From positions 25,372 to 81,419 of the forward strand of contig NZ_WBPF01000014.1 in the NCBI RefSeq assembly GCF_008923725.1: 56,048 nucleotides of DNA, read 5' to 3'. The translations under genes and the position numbers were made by a program. The first letter of the stretch is position 1; each line of letters opens with the position of its first letter. This stretch comes from Bacillus sp. CH140a_4T. GTDB lineage: Bacteria; Bacillota; Bacilli; Bacillales; Bacillaceae_G. The notes below the pieces were generated by a model that was given only the letters and a program-made list of their open reading frames with translations, made no database searches and was not told the origin of the DNA. Of the stretch, positions 7,404-15,875 are shown piece after piece.

Positions 7404-7694
7404 GTGTCAAGAATTTCCGTTGAGAATGTAAAGCACGTAGCACATTTAGCACGTCTTGCAATTACTGATCAAGAAGCAGAAAAATTTCAAAAACAACTAG
7501 ATGCAATTGTTACATTTGCAGAACAGTTAAATGAATTAGATACAACTGATGTAAAACCAACAACTCATGTATTAACTATGAAAAATGTTATGCGTGAAGA
7601 TGTACCAGAAAAAGGTTTACCAGTTGAAGAAGTATTAAAAAATGCACCGGATCACAAAGATAATCAAATCCGTGTTCCAGCAGTATTAGAATAG
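7404..7694 (+). CDS. gatC: Asp-tRNA(Asn)/Glu-tRNA(Gln) amidotransferase subunit C
   Basis: A 96-aa GatC. It stabilises the GatCAB complex that amidates misacylated Glu-tRNA(Gln) and, where needed, Asp-tRNA(Asn) in the cytosol. The sequence [20 protein letters not shown] and the [19 protein letters not shown] stretch are typical, and the length is normal. GTG start with GGAGGT upstream. It is first in the gatC-gatA-gatB operon, 15 bases before gatA. Confidence 0.96.
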
Positions 7695-7709
7695 AGGAGG
7701 GGAATTTCG

Positions 7710-9167
7710 ATGTCATTATTTGATCATTCAGTATCAGAGTTACATAAGAAATTAAACAACAAAGAAATTTCCGTTACGGATTTAGTAGAAGAATCTTACA
7801 AACGTATTGCGGATGTTGAAGATAACGTAAAAGCTTTTCTTACATTAGATGAAGAAAACGCACGCGCGAAAGCGAAAGAATTAGACGCAAAAATTGGTGC
7901 TGAAGATAATGGTTTATTATTCGGTATGCCAATTGGTGTAAAAGATAACATTGTAACTAATGGTCTTCGTACAACTTGTGCGAGCAAAATGTTAGCAAAC
8001 TTTGATCCAATTTATGATGCAACAGTTGTGCAAAAGCTAAAAGCTGCTGACACAGTTACAATCGGTAAGTTAAATATGGACGAGTTCGCAATGGGTTCTT
8101 CGAATGAAAACTCAGGTTTCTACGCTACGAAAAATCCATGGAACTTAGATTACGTTCCAGGTGGATCTAGTGGTGGTTCTGCAGCAGCTGTAGCAGCAGG
8201 AGAAGTATTATTCTCTCTAGGTTCTGATACGGGTGGTTCTATCCGTCAGCCAGCTGCATATTGCGGTGTTGTAGGTTTAAAACCAACATACGGACGTGTA
8301 TCTCGTTACGGATTAGTTGCATTCGCATCTTCACTTGACCAAATCGGACCGATTACACGTACAGTAGAAGATAATGCATACTTATTACAAGCTATTTCAG
8401 GTATTGACCGTATGGATGCAACTTCTGCAAACGTTGAAGTAGGAAACTACTTAGCTGGTTTAACAGGCGACGTTAAAGGTTTACGTATTGCTGTACCGAA
8501 AGAATACTTAGGAGAAGGTGTTGGCGAAGAAGCTCGTGAGTCAGTACTAGCTGCTTTAAAAGTATTAGAAGGTATGGGCGCAACTTGGGAGGAAGTATCT
8601 CTTCCACACTCTAAATACGCTCTAGCAACGTATTACTTATTATCTTCTTCTGAAGCATCTGCTAACCTGTCACGCTTTGATGGCGTACGTTACGGTGTTC
8701 GTTCTGATAATGTAAATAATTTATTAGACCTTTACAAAAACACACGTAGCGAAGGTTTCGGTGATGAAGTAAAACGCCGTATTATGCTTGGTACATTTGC
8801 ACTTAGCTCTGGTTACTATGATGCATACTACAAGAAAGCACAACAAGTACGTACATTAATTAAAAACGACTTTGAAAATGTATTTGCTAACTACGATGTT
8901 ATTATTGGACCAACAACGCCAACTCCGGCATTTAAAGTGGGCGAAAAAGTTGATGATCCAATGACAATGTATGCAAACGACATTTTAACAATCCCAGTAA
9001 ACTTAGCGGGTGTTCCAGCGATTTCTGTTCCATGTGGATTCGGTGCTAACAACATGCCACTTGGTTTACAAATCATTGGTAAACACTTCGATGAAGCGAC
9101 AATTTACCGCGTTGCACATGCGTTTGAGCAAGCAACAGACTATCATACAAAAAAAGCAAGTCTGTAA
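7710..9167 (+). CDS. gatA: Glutamyl-tRNA(Gln) amidotransferase subunit A
   Basis: A 485-aa amidase-signature enzyme that releases ammonia from glutamine for the GatB active site. The Ser-cisSer-Lys triad is visible: Lys78 in GVKDNI, Ser153 in [11 protein letters not shown], and the nucleophile Ser177 in [12 protein letters not shown]. Length is typical (about 485). GAGGAGGGG precedes the ATG. It sits between gatC and gatB with short gaps, as one operon. Codon use looks optimised for high expression, like that of gatB. Confidence 0.97.
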   Translation: MSLFDHSVSELHKKLNNKEISVTDLVEESYKRIADVEDNVKAFLTLDEENARAKAKELDAKIGAEDNGLLFGMPIGVKDNIVTNGLRTTCASKMLANFDPIYDATVVQKLKAADTVTIGKLNMDEFAMGSSNENSGFYATKNPWNLDYVPGGSSGGSAAAVAAGEVLFSLGSDTGGSIRQPAAYCGVVGLKPTYGRVSRYGLVAFASSLDQIGPITRTVEDNAYLLQAISGIDRMDATSANVEVGNYLAGLTGDVKGLRIAVPKEYLGEGVGEEARESVLAALKVLEGMGATWEEVSLPHSKYALATYYLLSSSEASANLSRFDGVRYGVRSDNVNNLLDLYKNTRSEGFGDEVKRRIMLGTFALSSGYYDAYYKKAQQVRTLIKNDFENVFANYDVIIGPTTPTPAFKVGEKVDDPMTMYANDILTIPVNLAGVPAISVPCGFGANNMPLGLQIIGKHFDEATIYRVAHAFEQATDYHTKKASL

Positions 9168-9181
9168 GGAGGCGAGCATAG

Positions 9182-10609
9182 ATGAATTTAGAAACAATTA
9201 TTGGTTTAGAGGTTCACGTTGAGTTAAAAACAAATTCGAAAATTTTCTCTGCGAGTCCAACAGAATTCGGAGCGGAGCCAAATACACAAACAAGTGTAAT
9301 TGACCTAGGATACCCAGGGGTACTTCCTACTTTAAATAAAGAAGCAGTTAACTTTGCAATGAAAGCTGCAATGGCATTAAACTGTGAAATCGCAACGGAA
9401 ACGAAGTTCGACCGTAAAAACTATTTCTACCCAGATAATCCGAAAGCTTACCAAATTTCTCAATTCGATAAGCCAATTGGTGAAAATGGTTGGATTGAAA
9501 TTGAAGTAGACGGTAAAAAGAAACGTATCGGTATTACACGTCTTCATTTAGAAGAAGATGCTGGTAAATCAACGCATACAGCTGATGGTTCATTAGTAGA
9601 TTACAACCGTCAAGGTATGCCTTTAATCGAGATCGTATCTGAGCCAGATATGCGTACGCCAGAAGAAGCATATGCATACTTAGAGAAGTTAAAATCAATC
9701 ATTCAATACACGGGCGTATCTGATTGTAAGATGGAAGAAGGTTCCTTGCGTTGTGATGCGAACATTTCCCTTCGTCCAGTTGGACAAGAGAAGTTCGGTA
9801 CAAAAGCGGAACTGAAAAACTTAAACTCATTCACTTACGTACAAAAAGGTCTTGAGCACGAGCAAGTGCGCCAAGAGAAAGAATTGTTATCTGGTGGTAT
9901 CATCCAACAAGAAACACGTCGTTATGATGAAGCAACGAAGAAAACAATCTTAATGCGTGTGAAAGAGGGATCTGACGATTACCGTTACTTCCCAGAGCCA
10001 GACTTAGTTGAACTTTACATCGATGATGAGTGGAAAGAAGAAATTCGTGCTTCGATTCCAGAACTTCCAGATGCACGTAAAGCTCGCTACGTTGCAGAAA
10101 TTGGCTTACCAGCTTATGATGCACACGTATTAACATTAACGAAAGAAATGTCTGATTTCTTTGAAGCAACTGTTGCGGACGGTGCTGATGCGAAATTAAC
10201 ATCAAACTGGTTAATGGGGGAAGTGCTTGCATACTTAAACAAACAACAAAAAGAATTAAAAGACGTTGCATTAACGCCTGCTGGTTTATCTAAAATGGTT
10301 CAATTAATTGAAAAAGGTACAATTTCTTCTAAAATTGCGAAGAAAGTATTTAACGAATTAATTGAAAAAGGTGGAGACCCAGAGGAAATCGTTAAAGCAA
10401 AAGGTCTTGTTCAAATTTCTGACGAAGGTACACTTCGTAAGGTTGTAACAGAAATTCTTGATAATAATGAGCAATCTATCGAAGACTTTAAAAACGGTAA
10501 AGACCGTGCAATTGGCTTCTTAGTTGGTCAAATTATGAAAGCTACAAAAGGACAAGCAAATCCGCCGCTTGTTAACAAAATCTTACTTGAAGAGATTAAT
10601 AAGCGATAA
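9182..10609 (+). CDS. gatB: Aspartyl/glutamyl-tRNA amidotransferase subunit B
   Basis: A 475-aa subunit that phosphorylates the misacylated carboxylate on tRNA and transfers ammonia to it. The N-terminal cradle starts with [13 protein letters not shown]-type sequence (here [20 protein letters not shown]) and contains the conserved [18 protein letters not shown] and [17 protein letters not shown] elements; the C-terminal helical and YqeY-like domains bind tRNA. AAGGAGGCG precedes the ATG. It is the last gene of the operon and is followed by a terminator. Confidence 0.97.
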   Translation: MNLETIIGLEVHVELKTNSKIFSASPTEFGAEPNTQTSVIDLGYPGVLPTLNKEAVNFAMKAAMALNCEIATETKFDRKNYFYPDNPKAYQISQFDKPIGENGWIEIEVDGKKKRIGITRLHLEEDAGKSTHTADGSLVDYNRQGMPLIEIVSEPDMRTPEEAYAYLEKLKSIIQYTGVSDCKMEEGSLRCDANISLRPVGQEKFGTKAELKNLNSFTYVQKGLEHEQVRQEKELLSGGIIQQETRRYDEATKKTILMRVKEGSDDYRYFPEPDLVELYIDDEWKEEIRASIPELPDARKARYVAEIGLPAYDAHVLTLTKEMSDFFEATVADGADAKLTSNWLMGEVLAYLNKQQKELKDVALTPAGLSKMVQLIEKGTISSKIAKKVFNELIEKGGDPEEIVKAKGLVQISDEGTLRKVVTEILDNNEQSIEDFKNGKDRAIGFLVGQIMKATKGQANPPLVNKILLEEINKR

Positions 10610-10637
10610 AATAGTAGTAACTTTTAAAGATTAAGCA

Positions 10638-10666
10638 GAAAAACACCCGTACATGGGTGTTTTTCT
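10638..10666 (+). terminator. Terminator of the gatCAB operon
   Basis: AAAAACACCC and GGGTGTTTTT arms around a four- to six-base loop, followed by TTCT. Confidence 0.9.
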
Positions 10667-10668
10667 AG

Positions 10669-10725
10669 GTTAATCAAACGTTTGTTTAAATGAGACAAAA
10701 TCGTTTAAACAAACGTTTGATTAAC
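10669..10725. repeat. Perfect 22-bp inverted repeat with 13-base loop
   Basis: The arm at 10669-10690 is the exact reverse complement of 10704-10725. Each arm contains the CAAACGTTTG core, itself palindromic, so the element holds two nested 10-bp palindromes 25 bases apart. There is no T-run, so a terminator is unlikely. TetR-type regulators commonly bind dyads of this style; that use here is an inference. It lies directly after the gatB terminator. Confidence 0.75.
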
Positions 10726-10752
10726 TGTCAAAAGTGGAAAAATGTTTGTATA

Positions 10753-10774
10753 GCAACTATGGTATGATAGTTGC
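10753..10774 (+). promoter_or_regulatory. Extended -10 promoter inside an 8-bp palindrome
   Basis: GCAACTAT (10753-10760) and its complement ATAGTTGC (10767-10774) flank and overlap TGGTATGAT, an extended -10 element (TATGAT at 10763-10768). A regulator binding the dyad would block the promoter of the small ORF that follows 16 bases later. Confidence 0.5.
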
Positions 10775-10789
10775 AAAAAGGTGGGAATA

Positions 10790-10906
10790 ATGATAAATCT
10801 AGACATAGAGGTTTTTTTTTCATCTCATGAAATAATAGATAATTATTATTCGTTATATGTAAATTGTTGTGAGGAAATAGATAGACATAAATTTTTTGTC
10901 AAATAA
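10790..10906 (+). CDS. Small ORF (38 aa), function unknown
   Basis: ATG with AAGGTGGGA six to seven bases upstream, 38 codons, TAA stop. The product is acidic-aromatic with two adjacent Cys (VNCCEEID) and no membrane segment. A plausible promoter with a palindrome lies just upstream. I do not recognise it; it could equally be a decayed gene fragment or a chance frame. Confidence 0.4.
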   Translation: MINLDIEVFFSSHEIIDNYYSLYVNCCEEIDRHKFFVK

Positions 10907-11021
10907 AACAAAACCATTGAAATGAATATTTACTTTTGATGGACTACACGAATCGGGTTCTTACTGCCTGTTTGAGCGGGATAAAAGAAGGATAGGAAGA
11001 TGAGAGGAGGTAGGCATAGGA

Positions 11022-11050
11022 ATACTGAATAGAAGTTCGGTATGTTCTTT
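11022..11050 (+). terminator. Hairpin with T-run in the dgkB leader
   Basis: ATACTGAA pairs with TTCGGTAT (one G-T pair) around a six-base loop and is followed by GTTCTTTTTG. It lies between a strong but orphan AGGAGG (about 11004-11009) and the dgkB start, so it may stop transcription entering dgkB or act as an attenuator. Confidence 0.4.
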
Positions 11051-11085
11051 TTGATATATAAAGAAATTTCCTGTGCTAATAAATG

Positions 11086-11988
11086 ATGAAACGAGCAAGA
11101 ATTATTTATAATCCTACTTCTGGGCGCGAGCTATTTAAGAAGAGCTTACCGGAAGTATTACAAAAATTAGAACAAGCTGGATATGAAGCGTCTTGTCATG
11201 CGACAACTGGTCCTGGGGATGCGACTGTGGCAGCTAGGCAAGCTGCGGATCGTAAGTTTGATGTTGTTATCGCAGCTGGTGGTGATGGTACATTAAATGA
11301 AGTGGTGAACGGTTTAGTAGGACATGAACATCGTCCAAAGTTTGGAATTATTCCAGTTGGAACGACAAATGATTTTGCGCGTGCGATCGGTGTACCTCGT
11401 GCTATTGAAGAGGCTGCGGATATTATTTGTGAAGGGAAAACAGTTCCGTTAGATCTTGGTAGAGCGAATGATACATATTTCATTAATATCGCTGGTGGCG
11501 GCCGTATTACAGAATTAACATATGAAGTGCCAAGCAAGCTAAAAACGGTATTAGGCCAACTTGCTTACTATTTAAAAGGAATCGAAATGTTACCATCATT
11601 ACATCCAACATATGTTGAAATCGAGTATGATGGAAAGTTACTACAAGAAGAAATTACGATGTTTTTAATTACGAATACTCGTTCAGTAGGCGGCTTTGAA
11701 AAGGTAGCACCATATGCATCAATTAACGATGGCTTATTTGATTTATTAGTGCTGAAAAAAGGTTCTATCGCTGACTTAATTAAAGCAGCAACACAAGCGC
11801 AGCGTGGTGAACATATTAACAATCCAAAAGTGCTATACACACAAGCAAATCGAATTAAAGTACATTCACCAGATAAACTAATGATTAATTTAGATGGTGA
11901 ATACGGTGGAGATGCACCGATGGAATTCGAAAATATATATCATTGTCTTGAACTATTTGTTCCTGAACATCAAGAGGATGCCCTGTAA
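11086..11988 (+). CDS. dgkB: Diacylglycerol kinase DgkB
   Basis: A 300-aa soluble lipid kinase that phosphorylates diacylglycerol to phosphatidic acid, recycling the by-product of lipoteichoic acid synthesis. The DAGK catalytic motif AAGGDGTLNEVVNG, the glycine-rich GIIPVGTTNDFARAIG, and the C-terminal INLDGEYGGDAPMEF region match DgkB (B. subtilis YerQ) closely, and the N-terminus MKRARIIYNPTSGRE is the same as in that protein as I recall it. That supports the second ATG at 11086. No clear ribosome binding site is seen before either ATG, which is unusual here. In B. subtilis dgkB also lies downstream of gatB. Confidence 0.93.
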   Translation: MKRARIIYNPTSGRELFKKSLPEVLQKLEQAGYEASCHATTGPGDATVAARQAADRKFDVVIAAGGDGTLNEVVNGLVGHEHRPKFGIIPVGTTNDFARAIGVPRAIEEAADIICEGKTVPLDLGRANDTYFINIAGGGRITELTYEVPSKLKTVLGQLAYYLKGIEMLPSLHPTYVEIEYDGKLLQEEITMFLITNTRSVGGFEKVAPYASINDGLFDLLVLKKGSIADLIKAATQAQRGEHINNPKVLYTQANRIKVHSPDKLMINLDGEYGGDAPMEFENIYHCLELFVPEHQEDAL

Positions 11989-12004
11989 AGGCATCCTTTT
12001 TTAT
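11973..12004 (+). terminator. Terminator overlapping the dgkB stop codon
   Basis: AGGATGCC and GGCATCCT arms followed by TTTTTTATT; the TAA stop lies in the loop. Confidence 0.88.
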
Positions 12005-12126
12005 TATATAGAGGAATTGTAAATTGGAAGTTAGTTTGATTTTTATGGTATTTTTACAATTCGTTTATTTTATATCCATACTTTATTGATACACTGGAGG
12101 AGATAAGAAACGAGAGGTAGTGTGCT

Positions 12127-12873
12127 ATGGAGAAGGTAAAAGCAATATTATTTGATAAAGATGGGACATTAATGGATTTTCATTCAATTTGGATAAAAGT
12201 AGCTGAAGAACTTGTCGCTGAATGTATAAAATTATATCAACTCCCACAGTCAATGCAGCAGGATTTATTAAAAGAAATCGGTGTAGATGGGGTATTTGTG
12301 AACCCTCGTAGCGCAATAGCGGCAGGAACAAGCCTTGATGTTGCAAAGGGGCTTTGTAAGTATATTACGTCATCTAAGGAAGAGGAGATGCATGAGTGGG
12401 TAAGTGAAAAGTTATTTTCTCTTATGTACGAGCATCGTTCCTATATGAGAATGACTGCGGATTTACCGAGAATTTTACAAGGTTTAAAGGATAAAGGATT
12501 TATTTTAGGTGTTGTTACAGCTGATGATTTCGCACCGACAGAATTATTTTTAAAACAATATCAATTAGAGTCTTATTTTGATTATGTTGTAGCGTCAGAT
12601 ACGTTTCCAGCACAAAAACCAGATAAAAAAATTGTAGAATCGTTTTGTGAAAGGTTTCATCTAGAGGCGTGTGAAGTAGCGGTCGTTGGAGATACACCAA
12701 CTGATTTATATTTAGCGAGAAATGGCGGCGATTGCTATGCAATTGGAGTACTATCTGGTACGGGAGATCGTCAAACATTAGAACCACTTGCTGATTTAGT
12801 AGTACAATCTGTTGGGGAGTTTATTTCTCATTCGGGTGAGTTAATTTGGGAACAAGGAAAGTCTAATGTGTAG
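12127..12873 (+). CDS. HAD-superfamily phosphatase (Gph-like)
   Basis: A 248-aa haloacid-dehalogenase-fold hydrolase. Motif I is AILFDKDGTLMDF with the nucleophilic Asp and acid/base Asp; motif II is the VVTADD segment; motif III Lys is in FPAQKPDKKIVESF; motif IV is VVGDTPTDLYLARNGG. A helical cap (about residues 20-90) places it near phosphoglycolate phosphatase and related sugar-phosphate phosphatases; the substrate is unknown. ATG with GAGGTAG upstream. It is one gene, closed by a strong terminator before the gab cluster. Confidence 0.87.
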   Translation: MEKVKAILFDKDGTLMDFHSIWIKVAEELVAECIKLYQLPQSMQQDLLKEIGVDGVFVNPRSAIAAGTSLDVAKGLCKYITSSKEEEMHEWVSEKLFSLMYEHRSYMRMTADLPRILQGLKDKGFILGVVTADDFAPTELFLKQYQLESYFDYVVASDTFPAQKPDKKIVESFCERFHLEACEVAVVGDTPTDLYLARNGGDCYAIGVLSGTGDRQTLEPLADLVVQSVGEFISHSGELIWEQGKSNV

Positions 12874-12876
12874 GAA

Positions 12877-12925
12877 AAATAAGTCTATAAGGACTCTCAA
12901 TGAGTCTTTATAGACTTATTTTTTA
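12877..12925 (+). terminator. Terminator after the HAD phosphatase gene
   Basis: A long stem, AATAAGTCTATAAGGACTC pairing with GAGTCTTTATAGACTTATT, followed by TTTTT. Confidence 0.93.
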
Positions 12926-12935
12926 TGTCGACATA
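12924..12935. promoter_or_regulatory. 12-bp palindrome upstream of the gabT promoter
   Basis: TATGTCGACATA is a perfect palindrome 35 bases upstream of the -24 element. It is a candidate binding site for GabR, though activators of sigma-54 usually bind further upstream. Confidence 0.35.
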
Positions 12936-12969
12936 GAAGGTAGGTAGGATGAATGCTGGAAAAGAATGT

Positions 12970-12985
12970 TGGCATACATTTTGCA
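12970..12985 (+). promoter_or_regulatory. Sigma-54 (-24/-12) promoter of gabT
   Basis: TGGCATACATTTTGCA matches the consensus TGGCAYRnnnnTTGCW at every defined position. The start point would lie near 12997, about 30 bases before the gabT ATG. A sigma-54 activator gene (14481-15875) lies directly downstream of gabT, and sigma-54/GabR control of this cluster is known in B. thuringiensis. Confidence 0.93.
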
Positions 12986-13027
12986 ATGAAAAGAGAAAAC
13001 AATGTAAAGAAAAGGATGGGGTACGTA

Positions 13028-14392
13028 ATGAACACAAAAAAATTTGCTAAAGTAAATGAAAAAATTCCTGGACCGAAAGCAGCGTCTTTATTAGAACGCC
13101 GCCAAAATATAGTACCAAAAGGAGTAAGTAACGGCATCCCAACGTTTGTACAATCTGCAAATGGTGCTCTTGTAACAGATGTTGATGGCAATCAGTACAT
13201 TGATTTCGCGGGAGCAATTGGAACAATTAACGTAGGACATTGTCATCCAACTGTGAAAGAAGCGCTTCATAAACAAGTAGATCAATACATTCATACTGGA
13301 TTTAATGTCATGATGTATGAGCCATATATTGAATTGGCGGAAAAACTTGCGGCATTAGCGCCAGGAAGTTTTGATAAGCAAGTACTATTTTTAAATAGTG
13401 GTGCAGAAGCAGTTGAGAACGCGGTGAAAATCGCTCGTAAATATACAAAAAGACCTGGTATTATCGCATTTTCTAAAGGTTTCCACGGGCGTACGTTAAT
13501 GACAATGACGATGACAAGTAAAGTAAAACCATATAAATTTGGATTTGGTCCATTTGCTCCAGAGGTATATAAAGCGCCATTCCCGTATGAATACCGTCGC
13601 CCAGAAGGATTAACTGAAGAGCAGTATGATGACTTTATGATTGAAGAGTTTAAGAATTTCTTCATATCAGAAGTAGCGCCAGAAACAATTGCAGCTGTTG
13701 TAATGGAACCTGTTCAAGGGGAAGGCGGATTTATCGTTCCAAGTAAGAAGTTTGTGCAAGCAGTACGCAATATTTGTTCAGAACACGGCATCTTATTTGT
13801 AGCGGATGAAATTCAAACAGGATTTAGCCGTACAGGAAAGTATTTTGCCATTGATCATTATGATGTCGTTCCAGATTTAATTACAGTATCTAAATCATTA
13901 GGCGCTGGTGTACCGATTAGTGGTGTTATTGGGCGTAAGGAAATTATGAATGAGTCTGCACCAGGAGAGCTTGGGGGAACGTATGCAGGAAGCCCACTAG
14001 GATGTGCGGCAGCATTAGCGGTACTTGATGTAATAGAAAAAGAGAATTTAAATGATAGAGCGATAGAATTAGGAAAAGTCGTAATGAACCGATTTGAAGA
14101 GATGAAAAATAAATATAATTGCATCGGTGATGTGCGCGGTTTAGGGGCAATGTGTGCATTCGAGCTCGTTCAAGACCGTAAGACGAAAGCGCCAGATAAA
14201 ACATTAGCGTCTAATTTATGTGCAGAAGCAAATAAACGCGGATTACTTCTACTATCAGCAGGAACATATGGAAATGTTATTCGTGTGCTCATGCCATTAG
14301 TGATTACAGATGAGCAACTTGAAGAAGGATTAACAATCATTGAAGAATCATTGCAAGTCTGTTATGAGAAAGCAAATACTGCTCGTGTTTAA
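13028..14392 (+). CDS. gabT: 4-aminobutyrate aminotransferase
   Basis: A 454-aa PLP-dependent class III aminotransferase that moves the amino group of GABA to 2-oxoglutarate, giving succinate semialdehyde. Key parts are the phosphate-binding NSGAEAVENAVKIAR, Asp260 in VADEIQTGFSRTG contacting the pyridine nitrogen, and Lys289 in TVSKSLGAGVPISGV as the Schiff-base lysine. I place the start at 13028: the sigma-54 promoter lies inside the longer frame beginning at 12953, so the extension cannot be translated from that transcript. AAGGATGGGG lies upstream. The adjacent gabR and gabD complete the GABA shunt. Confidence 0.94.
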   Translation: MNTKKFAKVNEKIPGPKAASLLERRQNIVPKGVSNGIPTFVQSANGALVTDVDGNQYIDFAGAIGTINVGHCHPTVKEALHKQVDQYIHTGFNVMMYEPYIELAEKLAALAPGSFDKQVLFLNSGAEAVENAVKIARKYTKRPGIIAFSKGFHGRTLMTMTMTSKVKPYKFGFGPFAPEVYKAPFPYEYRRPEGLTEEQYDDFMIEEFKNFFISEVAPETIAAVVMEPVQGEGGFIVPSKKFVQAVRNICSEHGILFVADEIQTGFSRTGKYFAIDHYDVVPDLITVSKSLGAGVPISGVIGRKEIMNESAPGELGGTYAGSPLGCAAALAVLDVIEKENLNDRAIELGKVVMNRFEEMKNKYNCIGDVRGLGAMCAFELVQDRKTKAPDKTLASNLCAEANKRGLLLLSAGTYGNVIRVLMPLVITDEQLEEGLTIIEESLQVCYEKANTARV

Positions 14393-14480
14393 AAGCTAAA
14401 TAATAAATCGCAAACATTCTAGCTGACTCTATATAAAATGCAGAAAATTCACTTTATAATAAAGGTAGTGAAGTGAATCG

Positions 14481-15875
14481 ATGGATTGGAAGTTAGGGGT
14501 GGCTAGGATGGTTGCAGAAAAGGAACGAGTGTTAATGGATTTACAAGATGTATTTGAATATGCGTTTGACGAAATTTTTGTGACTGATGAAAAGGGAATC
14601 GTTGTGCGTGTAAATAGTACATGTGAAAGGCACTATCAATTAGCTGCTAAAGAGTTAGTAGGTAAGCATGTAAAAGAGTTGCAGAAGGATGGTATCTTTT
14701 ATCCATCGGCAACGTTAGAAGTAATTGAAAAAAAGAGACCAATTGAACTCGTCCAAACGACAAAATCAGGAGAGTATTTACACGTTCGTACAAGGCCTGT
14801 TTTTGATAATGAGGGAAATTTAAGAAGAGTAATTAGTTATTCTCGTGATCTTACAGAACTCTACCAATTACGTCAAAAGGTAGAGGAAATGGATAATCAG
14901 TTAAAAACATATAAAAAAGAATTAAGAGAAACATATGAACATGAAGGACTTATTTTTAAAAGTATCGCTATGCAAAAAATAGTCGAAACAATCAAGAAAG
15001 TGTCCGTGGTAGATAGTACAGTTCTCGTATTAGGTGAGACAGGAGTAGGGAAGAGTCGATTAGTACGCCATTTACATGAAGTGAGTAACCGGAAAAACGA
15101 AAGTTTCTATGAAATTAACTGTGCGGCATTGCCAACGAATTTAATTGAATCAGAGCTTTTTGGATACTCAGGTGGATCTTTTACAGGTGCGAATCGTGAG
15201 GGGAAAAAGGGATTATTAGAATCCGCGCATAAAGGAACTCTTTTCTTAGATGAAATTGGCGAAATGCCGCTTGAAATTCAAGCGAAGCTTTTGCAAGTGT
15301 TGCAGGAAAAAACGTTTCGACCTATAGGCGGAAGAGAATTAAAAAAGGTGGACGTTAGAATTGTAGCGGCAACAAATCGAGATTTAAGTATGATGGTGAA
15401 AAAAGGGACATTCAGGAAAGATTTATATTATCGTCTGAATGTCATTCCAATTGTAATTCCACCACTCAGGGAAAGAACTGAAGACATTTTACCGCTCATT
15501 TATCATTATTTACAGCACTTTAACGAGAAATATGGCCGGAATGTAAAATTAGCGCCTAGCACATTACAAATGTTTGTTAGTTACCCTTGGGAAGGAAATA
15601 ATAGAGAAATTGAAAATGTGATTGAGCGAATTGTTATAACTGCTGACGATATCGTTACGATAGAAGATTTGCCGATAGCGATGCAAGAATCAACGGTTGA
15701 ACAGTCCGGCCAAAGTCTCTATAAAATGTTAGAAGAAGTAGAACGGAATATTATTTTGAAAGCATATAAAACATATGGGTCGAGCTATAAAGTAGCGGAG
15801 TTTTTAAAAATAAGTCAATCTGCTGCCACGAGGAAAATAAAGAAACTTATAGAGGAGGAAGAAAACATTGGATAA
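14481..15875 (+). CDS. gabR: Sigma-54-dependent activator GabR
   Basis: A 464-aa enhancer-binding protein. Order: PAS sensor (about residues 20-130), short coiled coil (130-155), AAA+ sigma-54 activation domain with Walker A GETGVGKS (185-192) and the GSFTGA loop (232-237) that contacts sigma-54, Walker B GTLFLDEIGEM, and a Fis-like C-terminal HTH (SSYKVAEFLKISQSAATRKI). It should activate the -24/-12 promoter of gabT in response to GABA or a product. Two starts are possible: ATG 14481 with AAGGTAGTG at a long distance, or ATG 14508 with AGGGGTGG close by. A TATAAT lies at 14455-14460. It overlaps gabD by eight bases. It is unrelated to the MocR-type GabR of B. subtilis. Confidence 0.93.
   Translation: MDWKLGVARMVAEKERVLMDLQDVFEYAFDEIFVTDEKGIVVRVNSTCERHYQLAAKELVGKHVKELQKDGIFYPSATLEVIEKKRPIELVQTTKSGEYLHVRTRPVFDNEGNLRRVISYSRDLTELYQLRQKVEEMDNQLKTYKKELRETYEHEGLIFKSIAMQKIVETIKKVSVVDSTVLVLGETGVGKSRLVRHLHEVSNRKNESFYEINCAALPTNLIESELFGYSGGSFTGANREGKKGLLESAHKGTLFLDEIGEMPLEIQAKLLQVLQEKTFRPIGGRELKKVDVRIVAATNRDLSMMVKKGTFRKDLYYRLNVIPIVIPPLRERTEDILPLIYHYLQHFNEKYGRNVKLAPSTLQMFVSYPWEGNNREIENVIERIVITADDIVTIEDLPIAMQESTVEQSGQSLYKMLEEVERNIILKAYKTYGSSYKVAEFLKISQSAATRKIKKLIEEEENIG

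Noticed and set aside
9900-10271. Long minus-strand frame within gatB
   Set aside because: Opposite-strand shadow of a highly conserved gene; no start signals.
12953-13027. N-terminal extension of gabT
   Set aside because: The sigma-54 promoter lies inside it, so the mRNA starts downstream of it.
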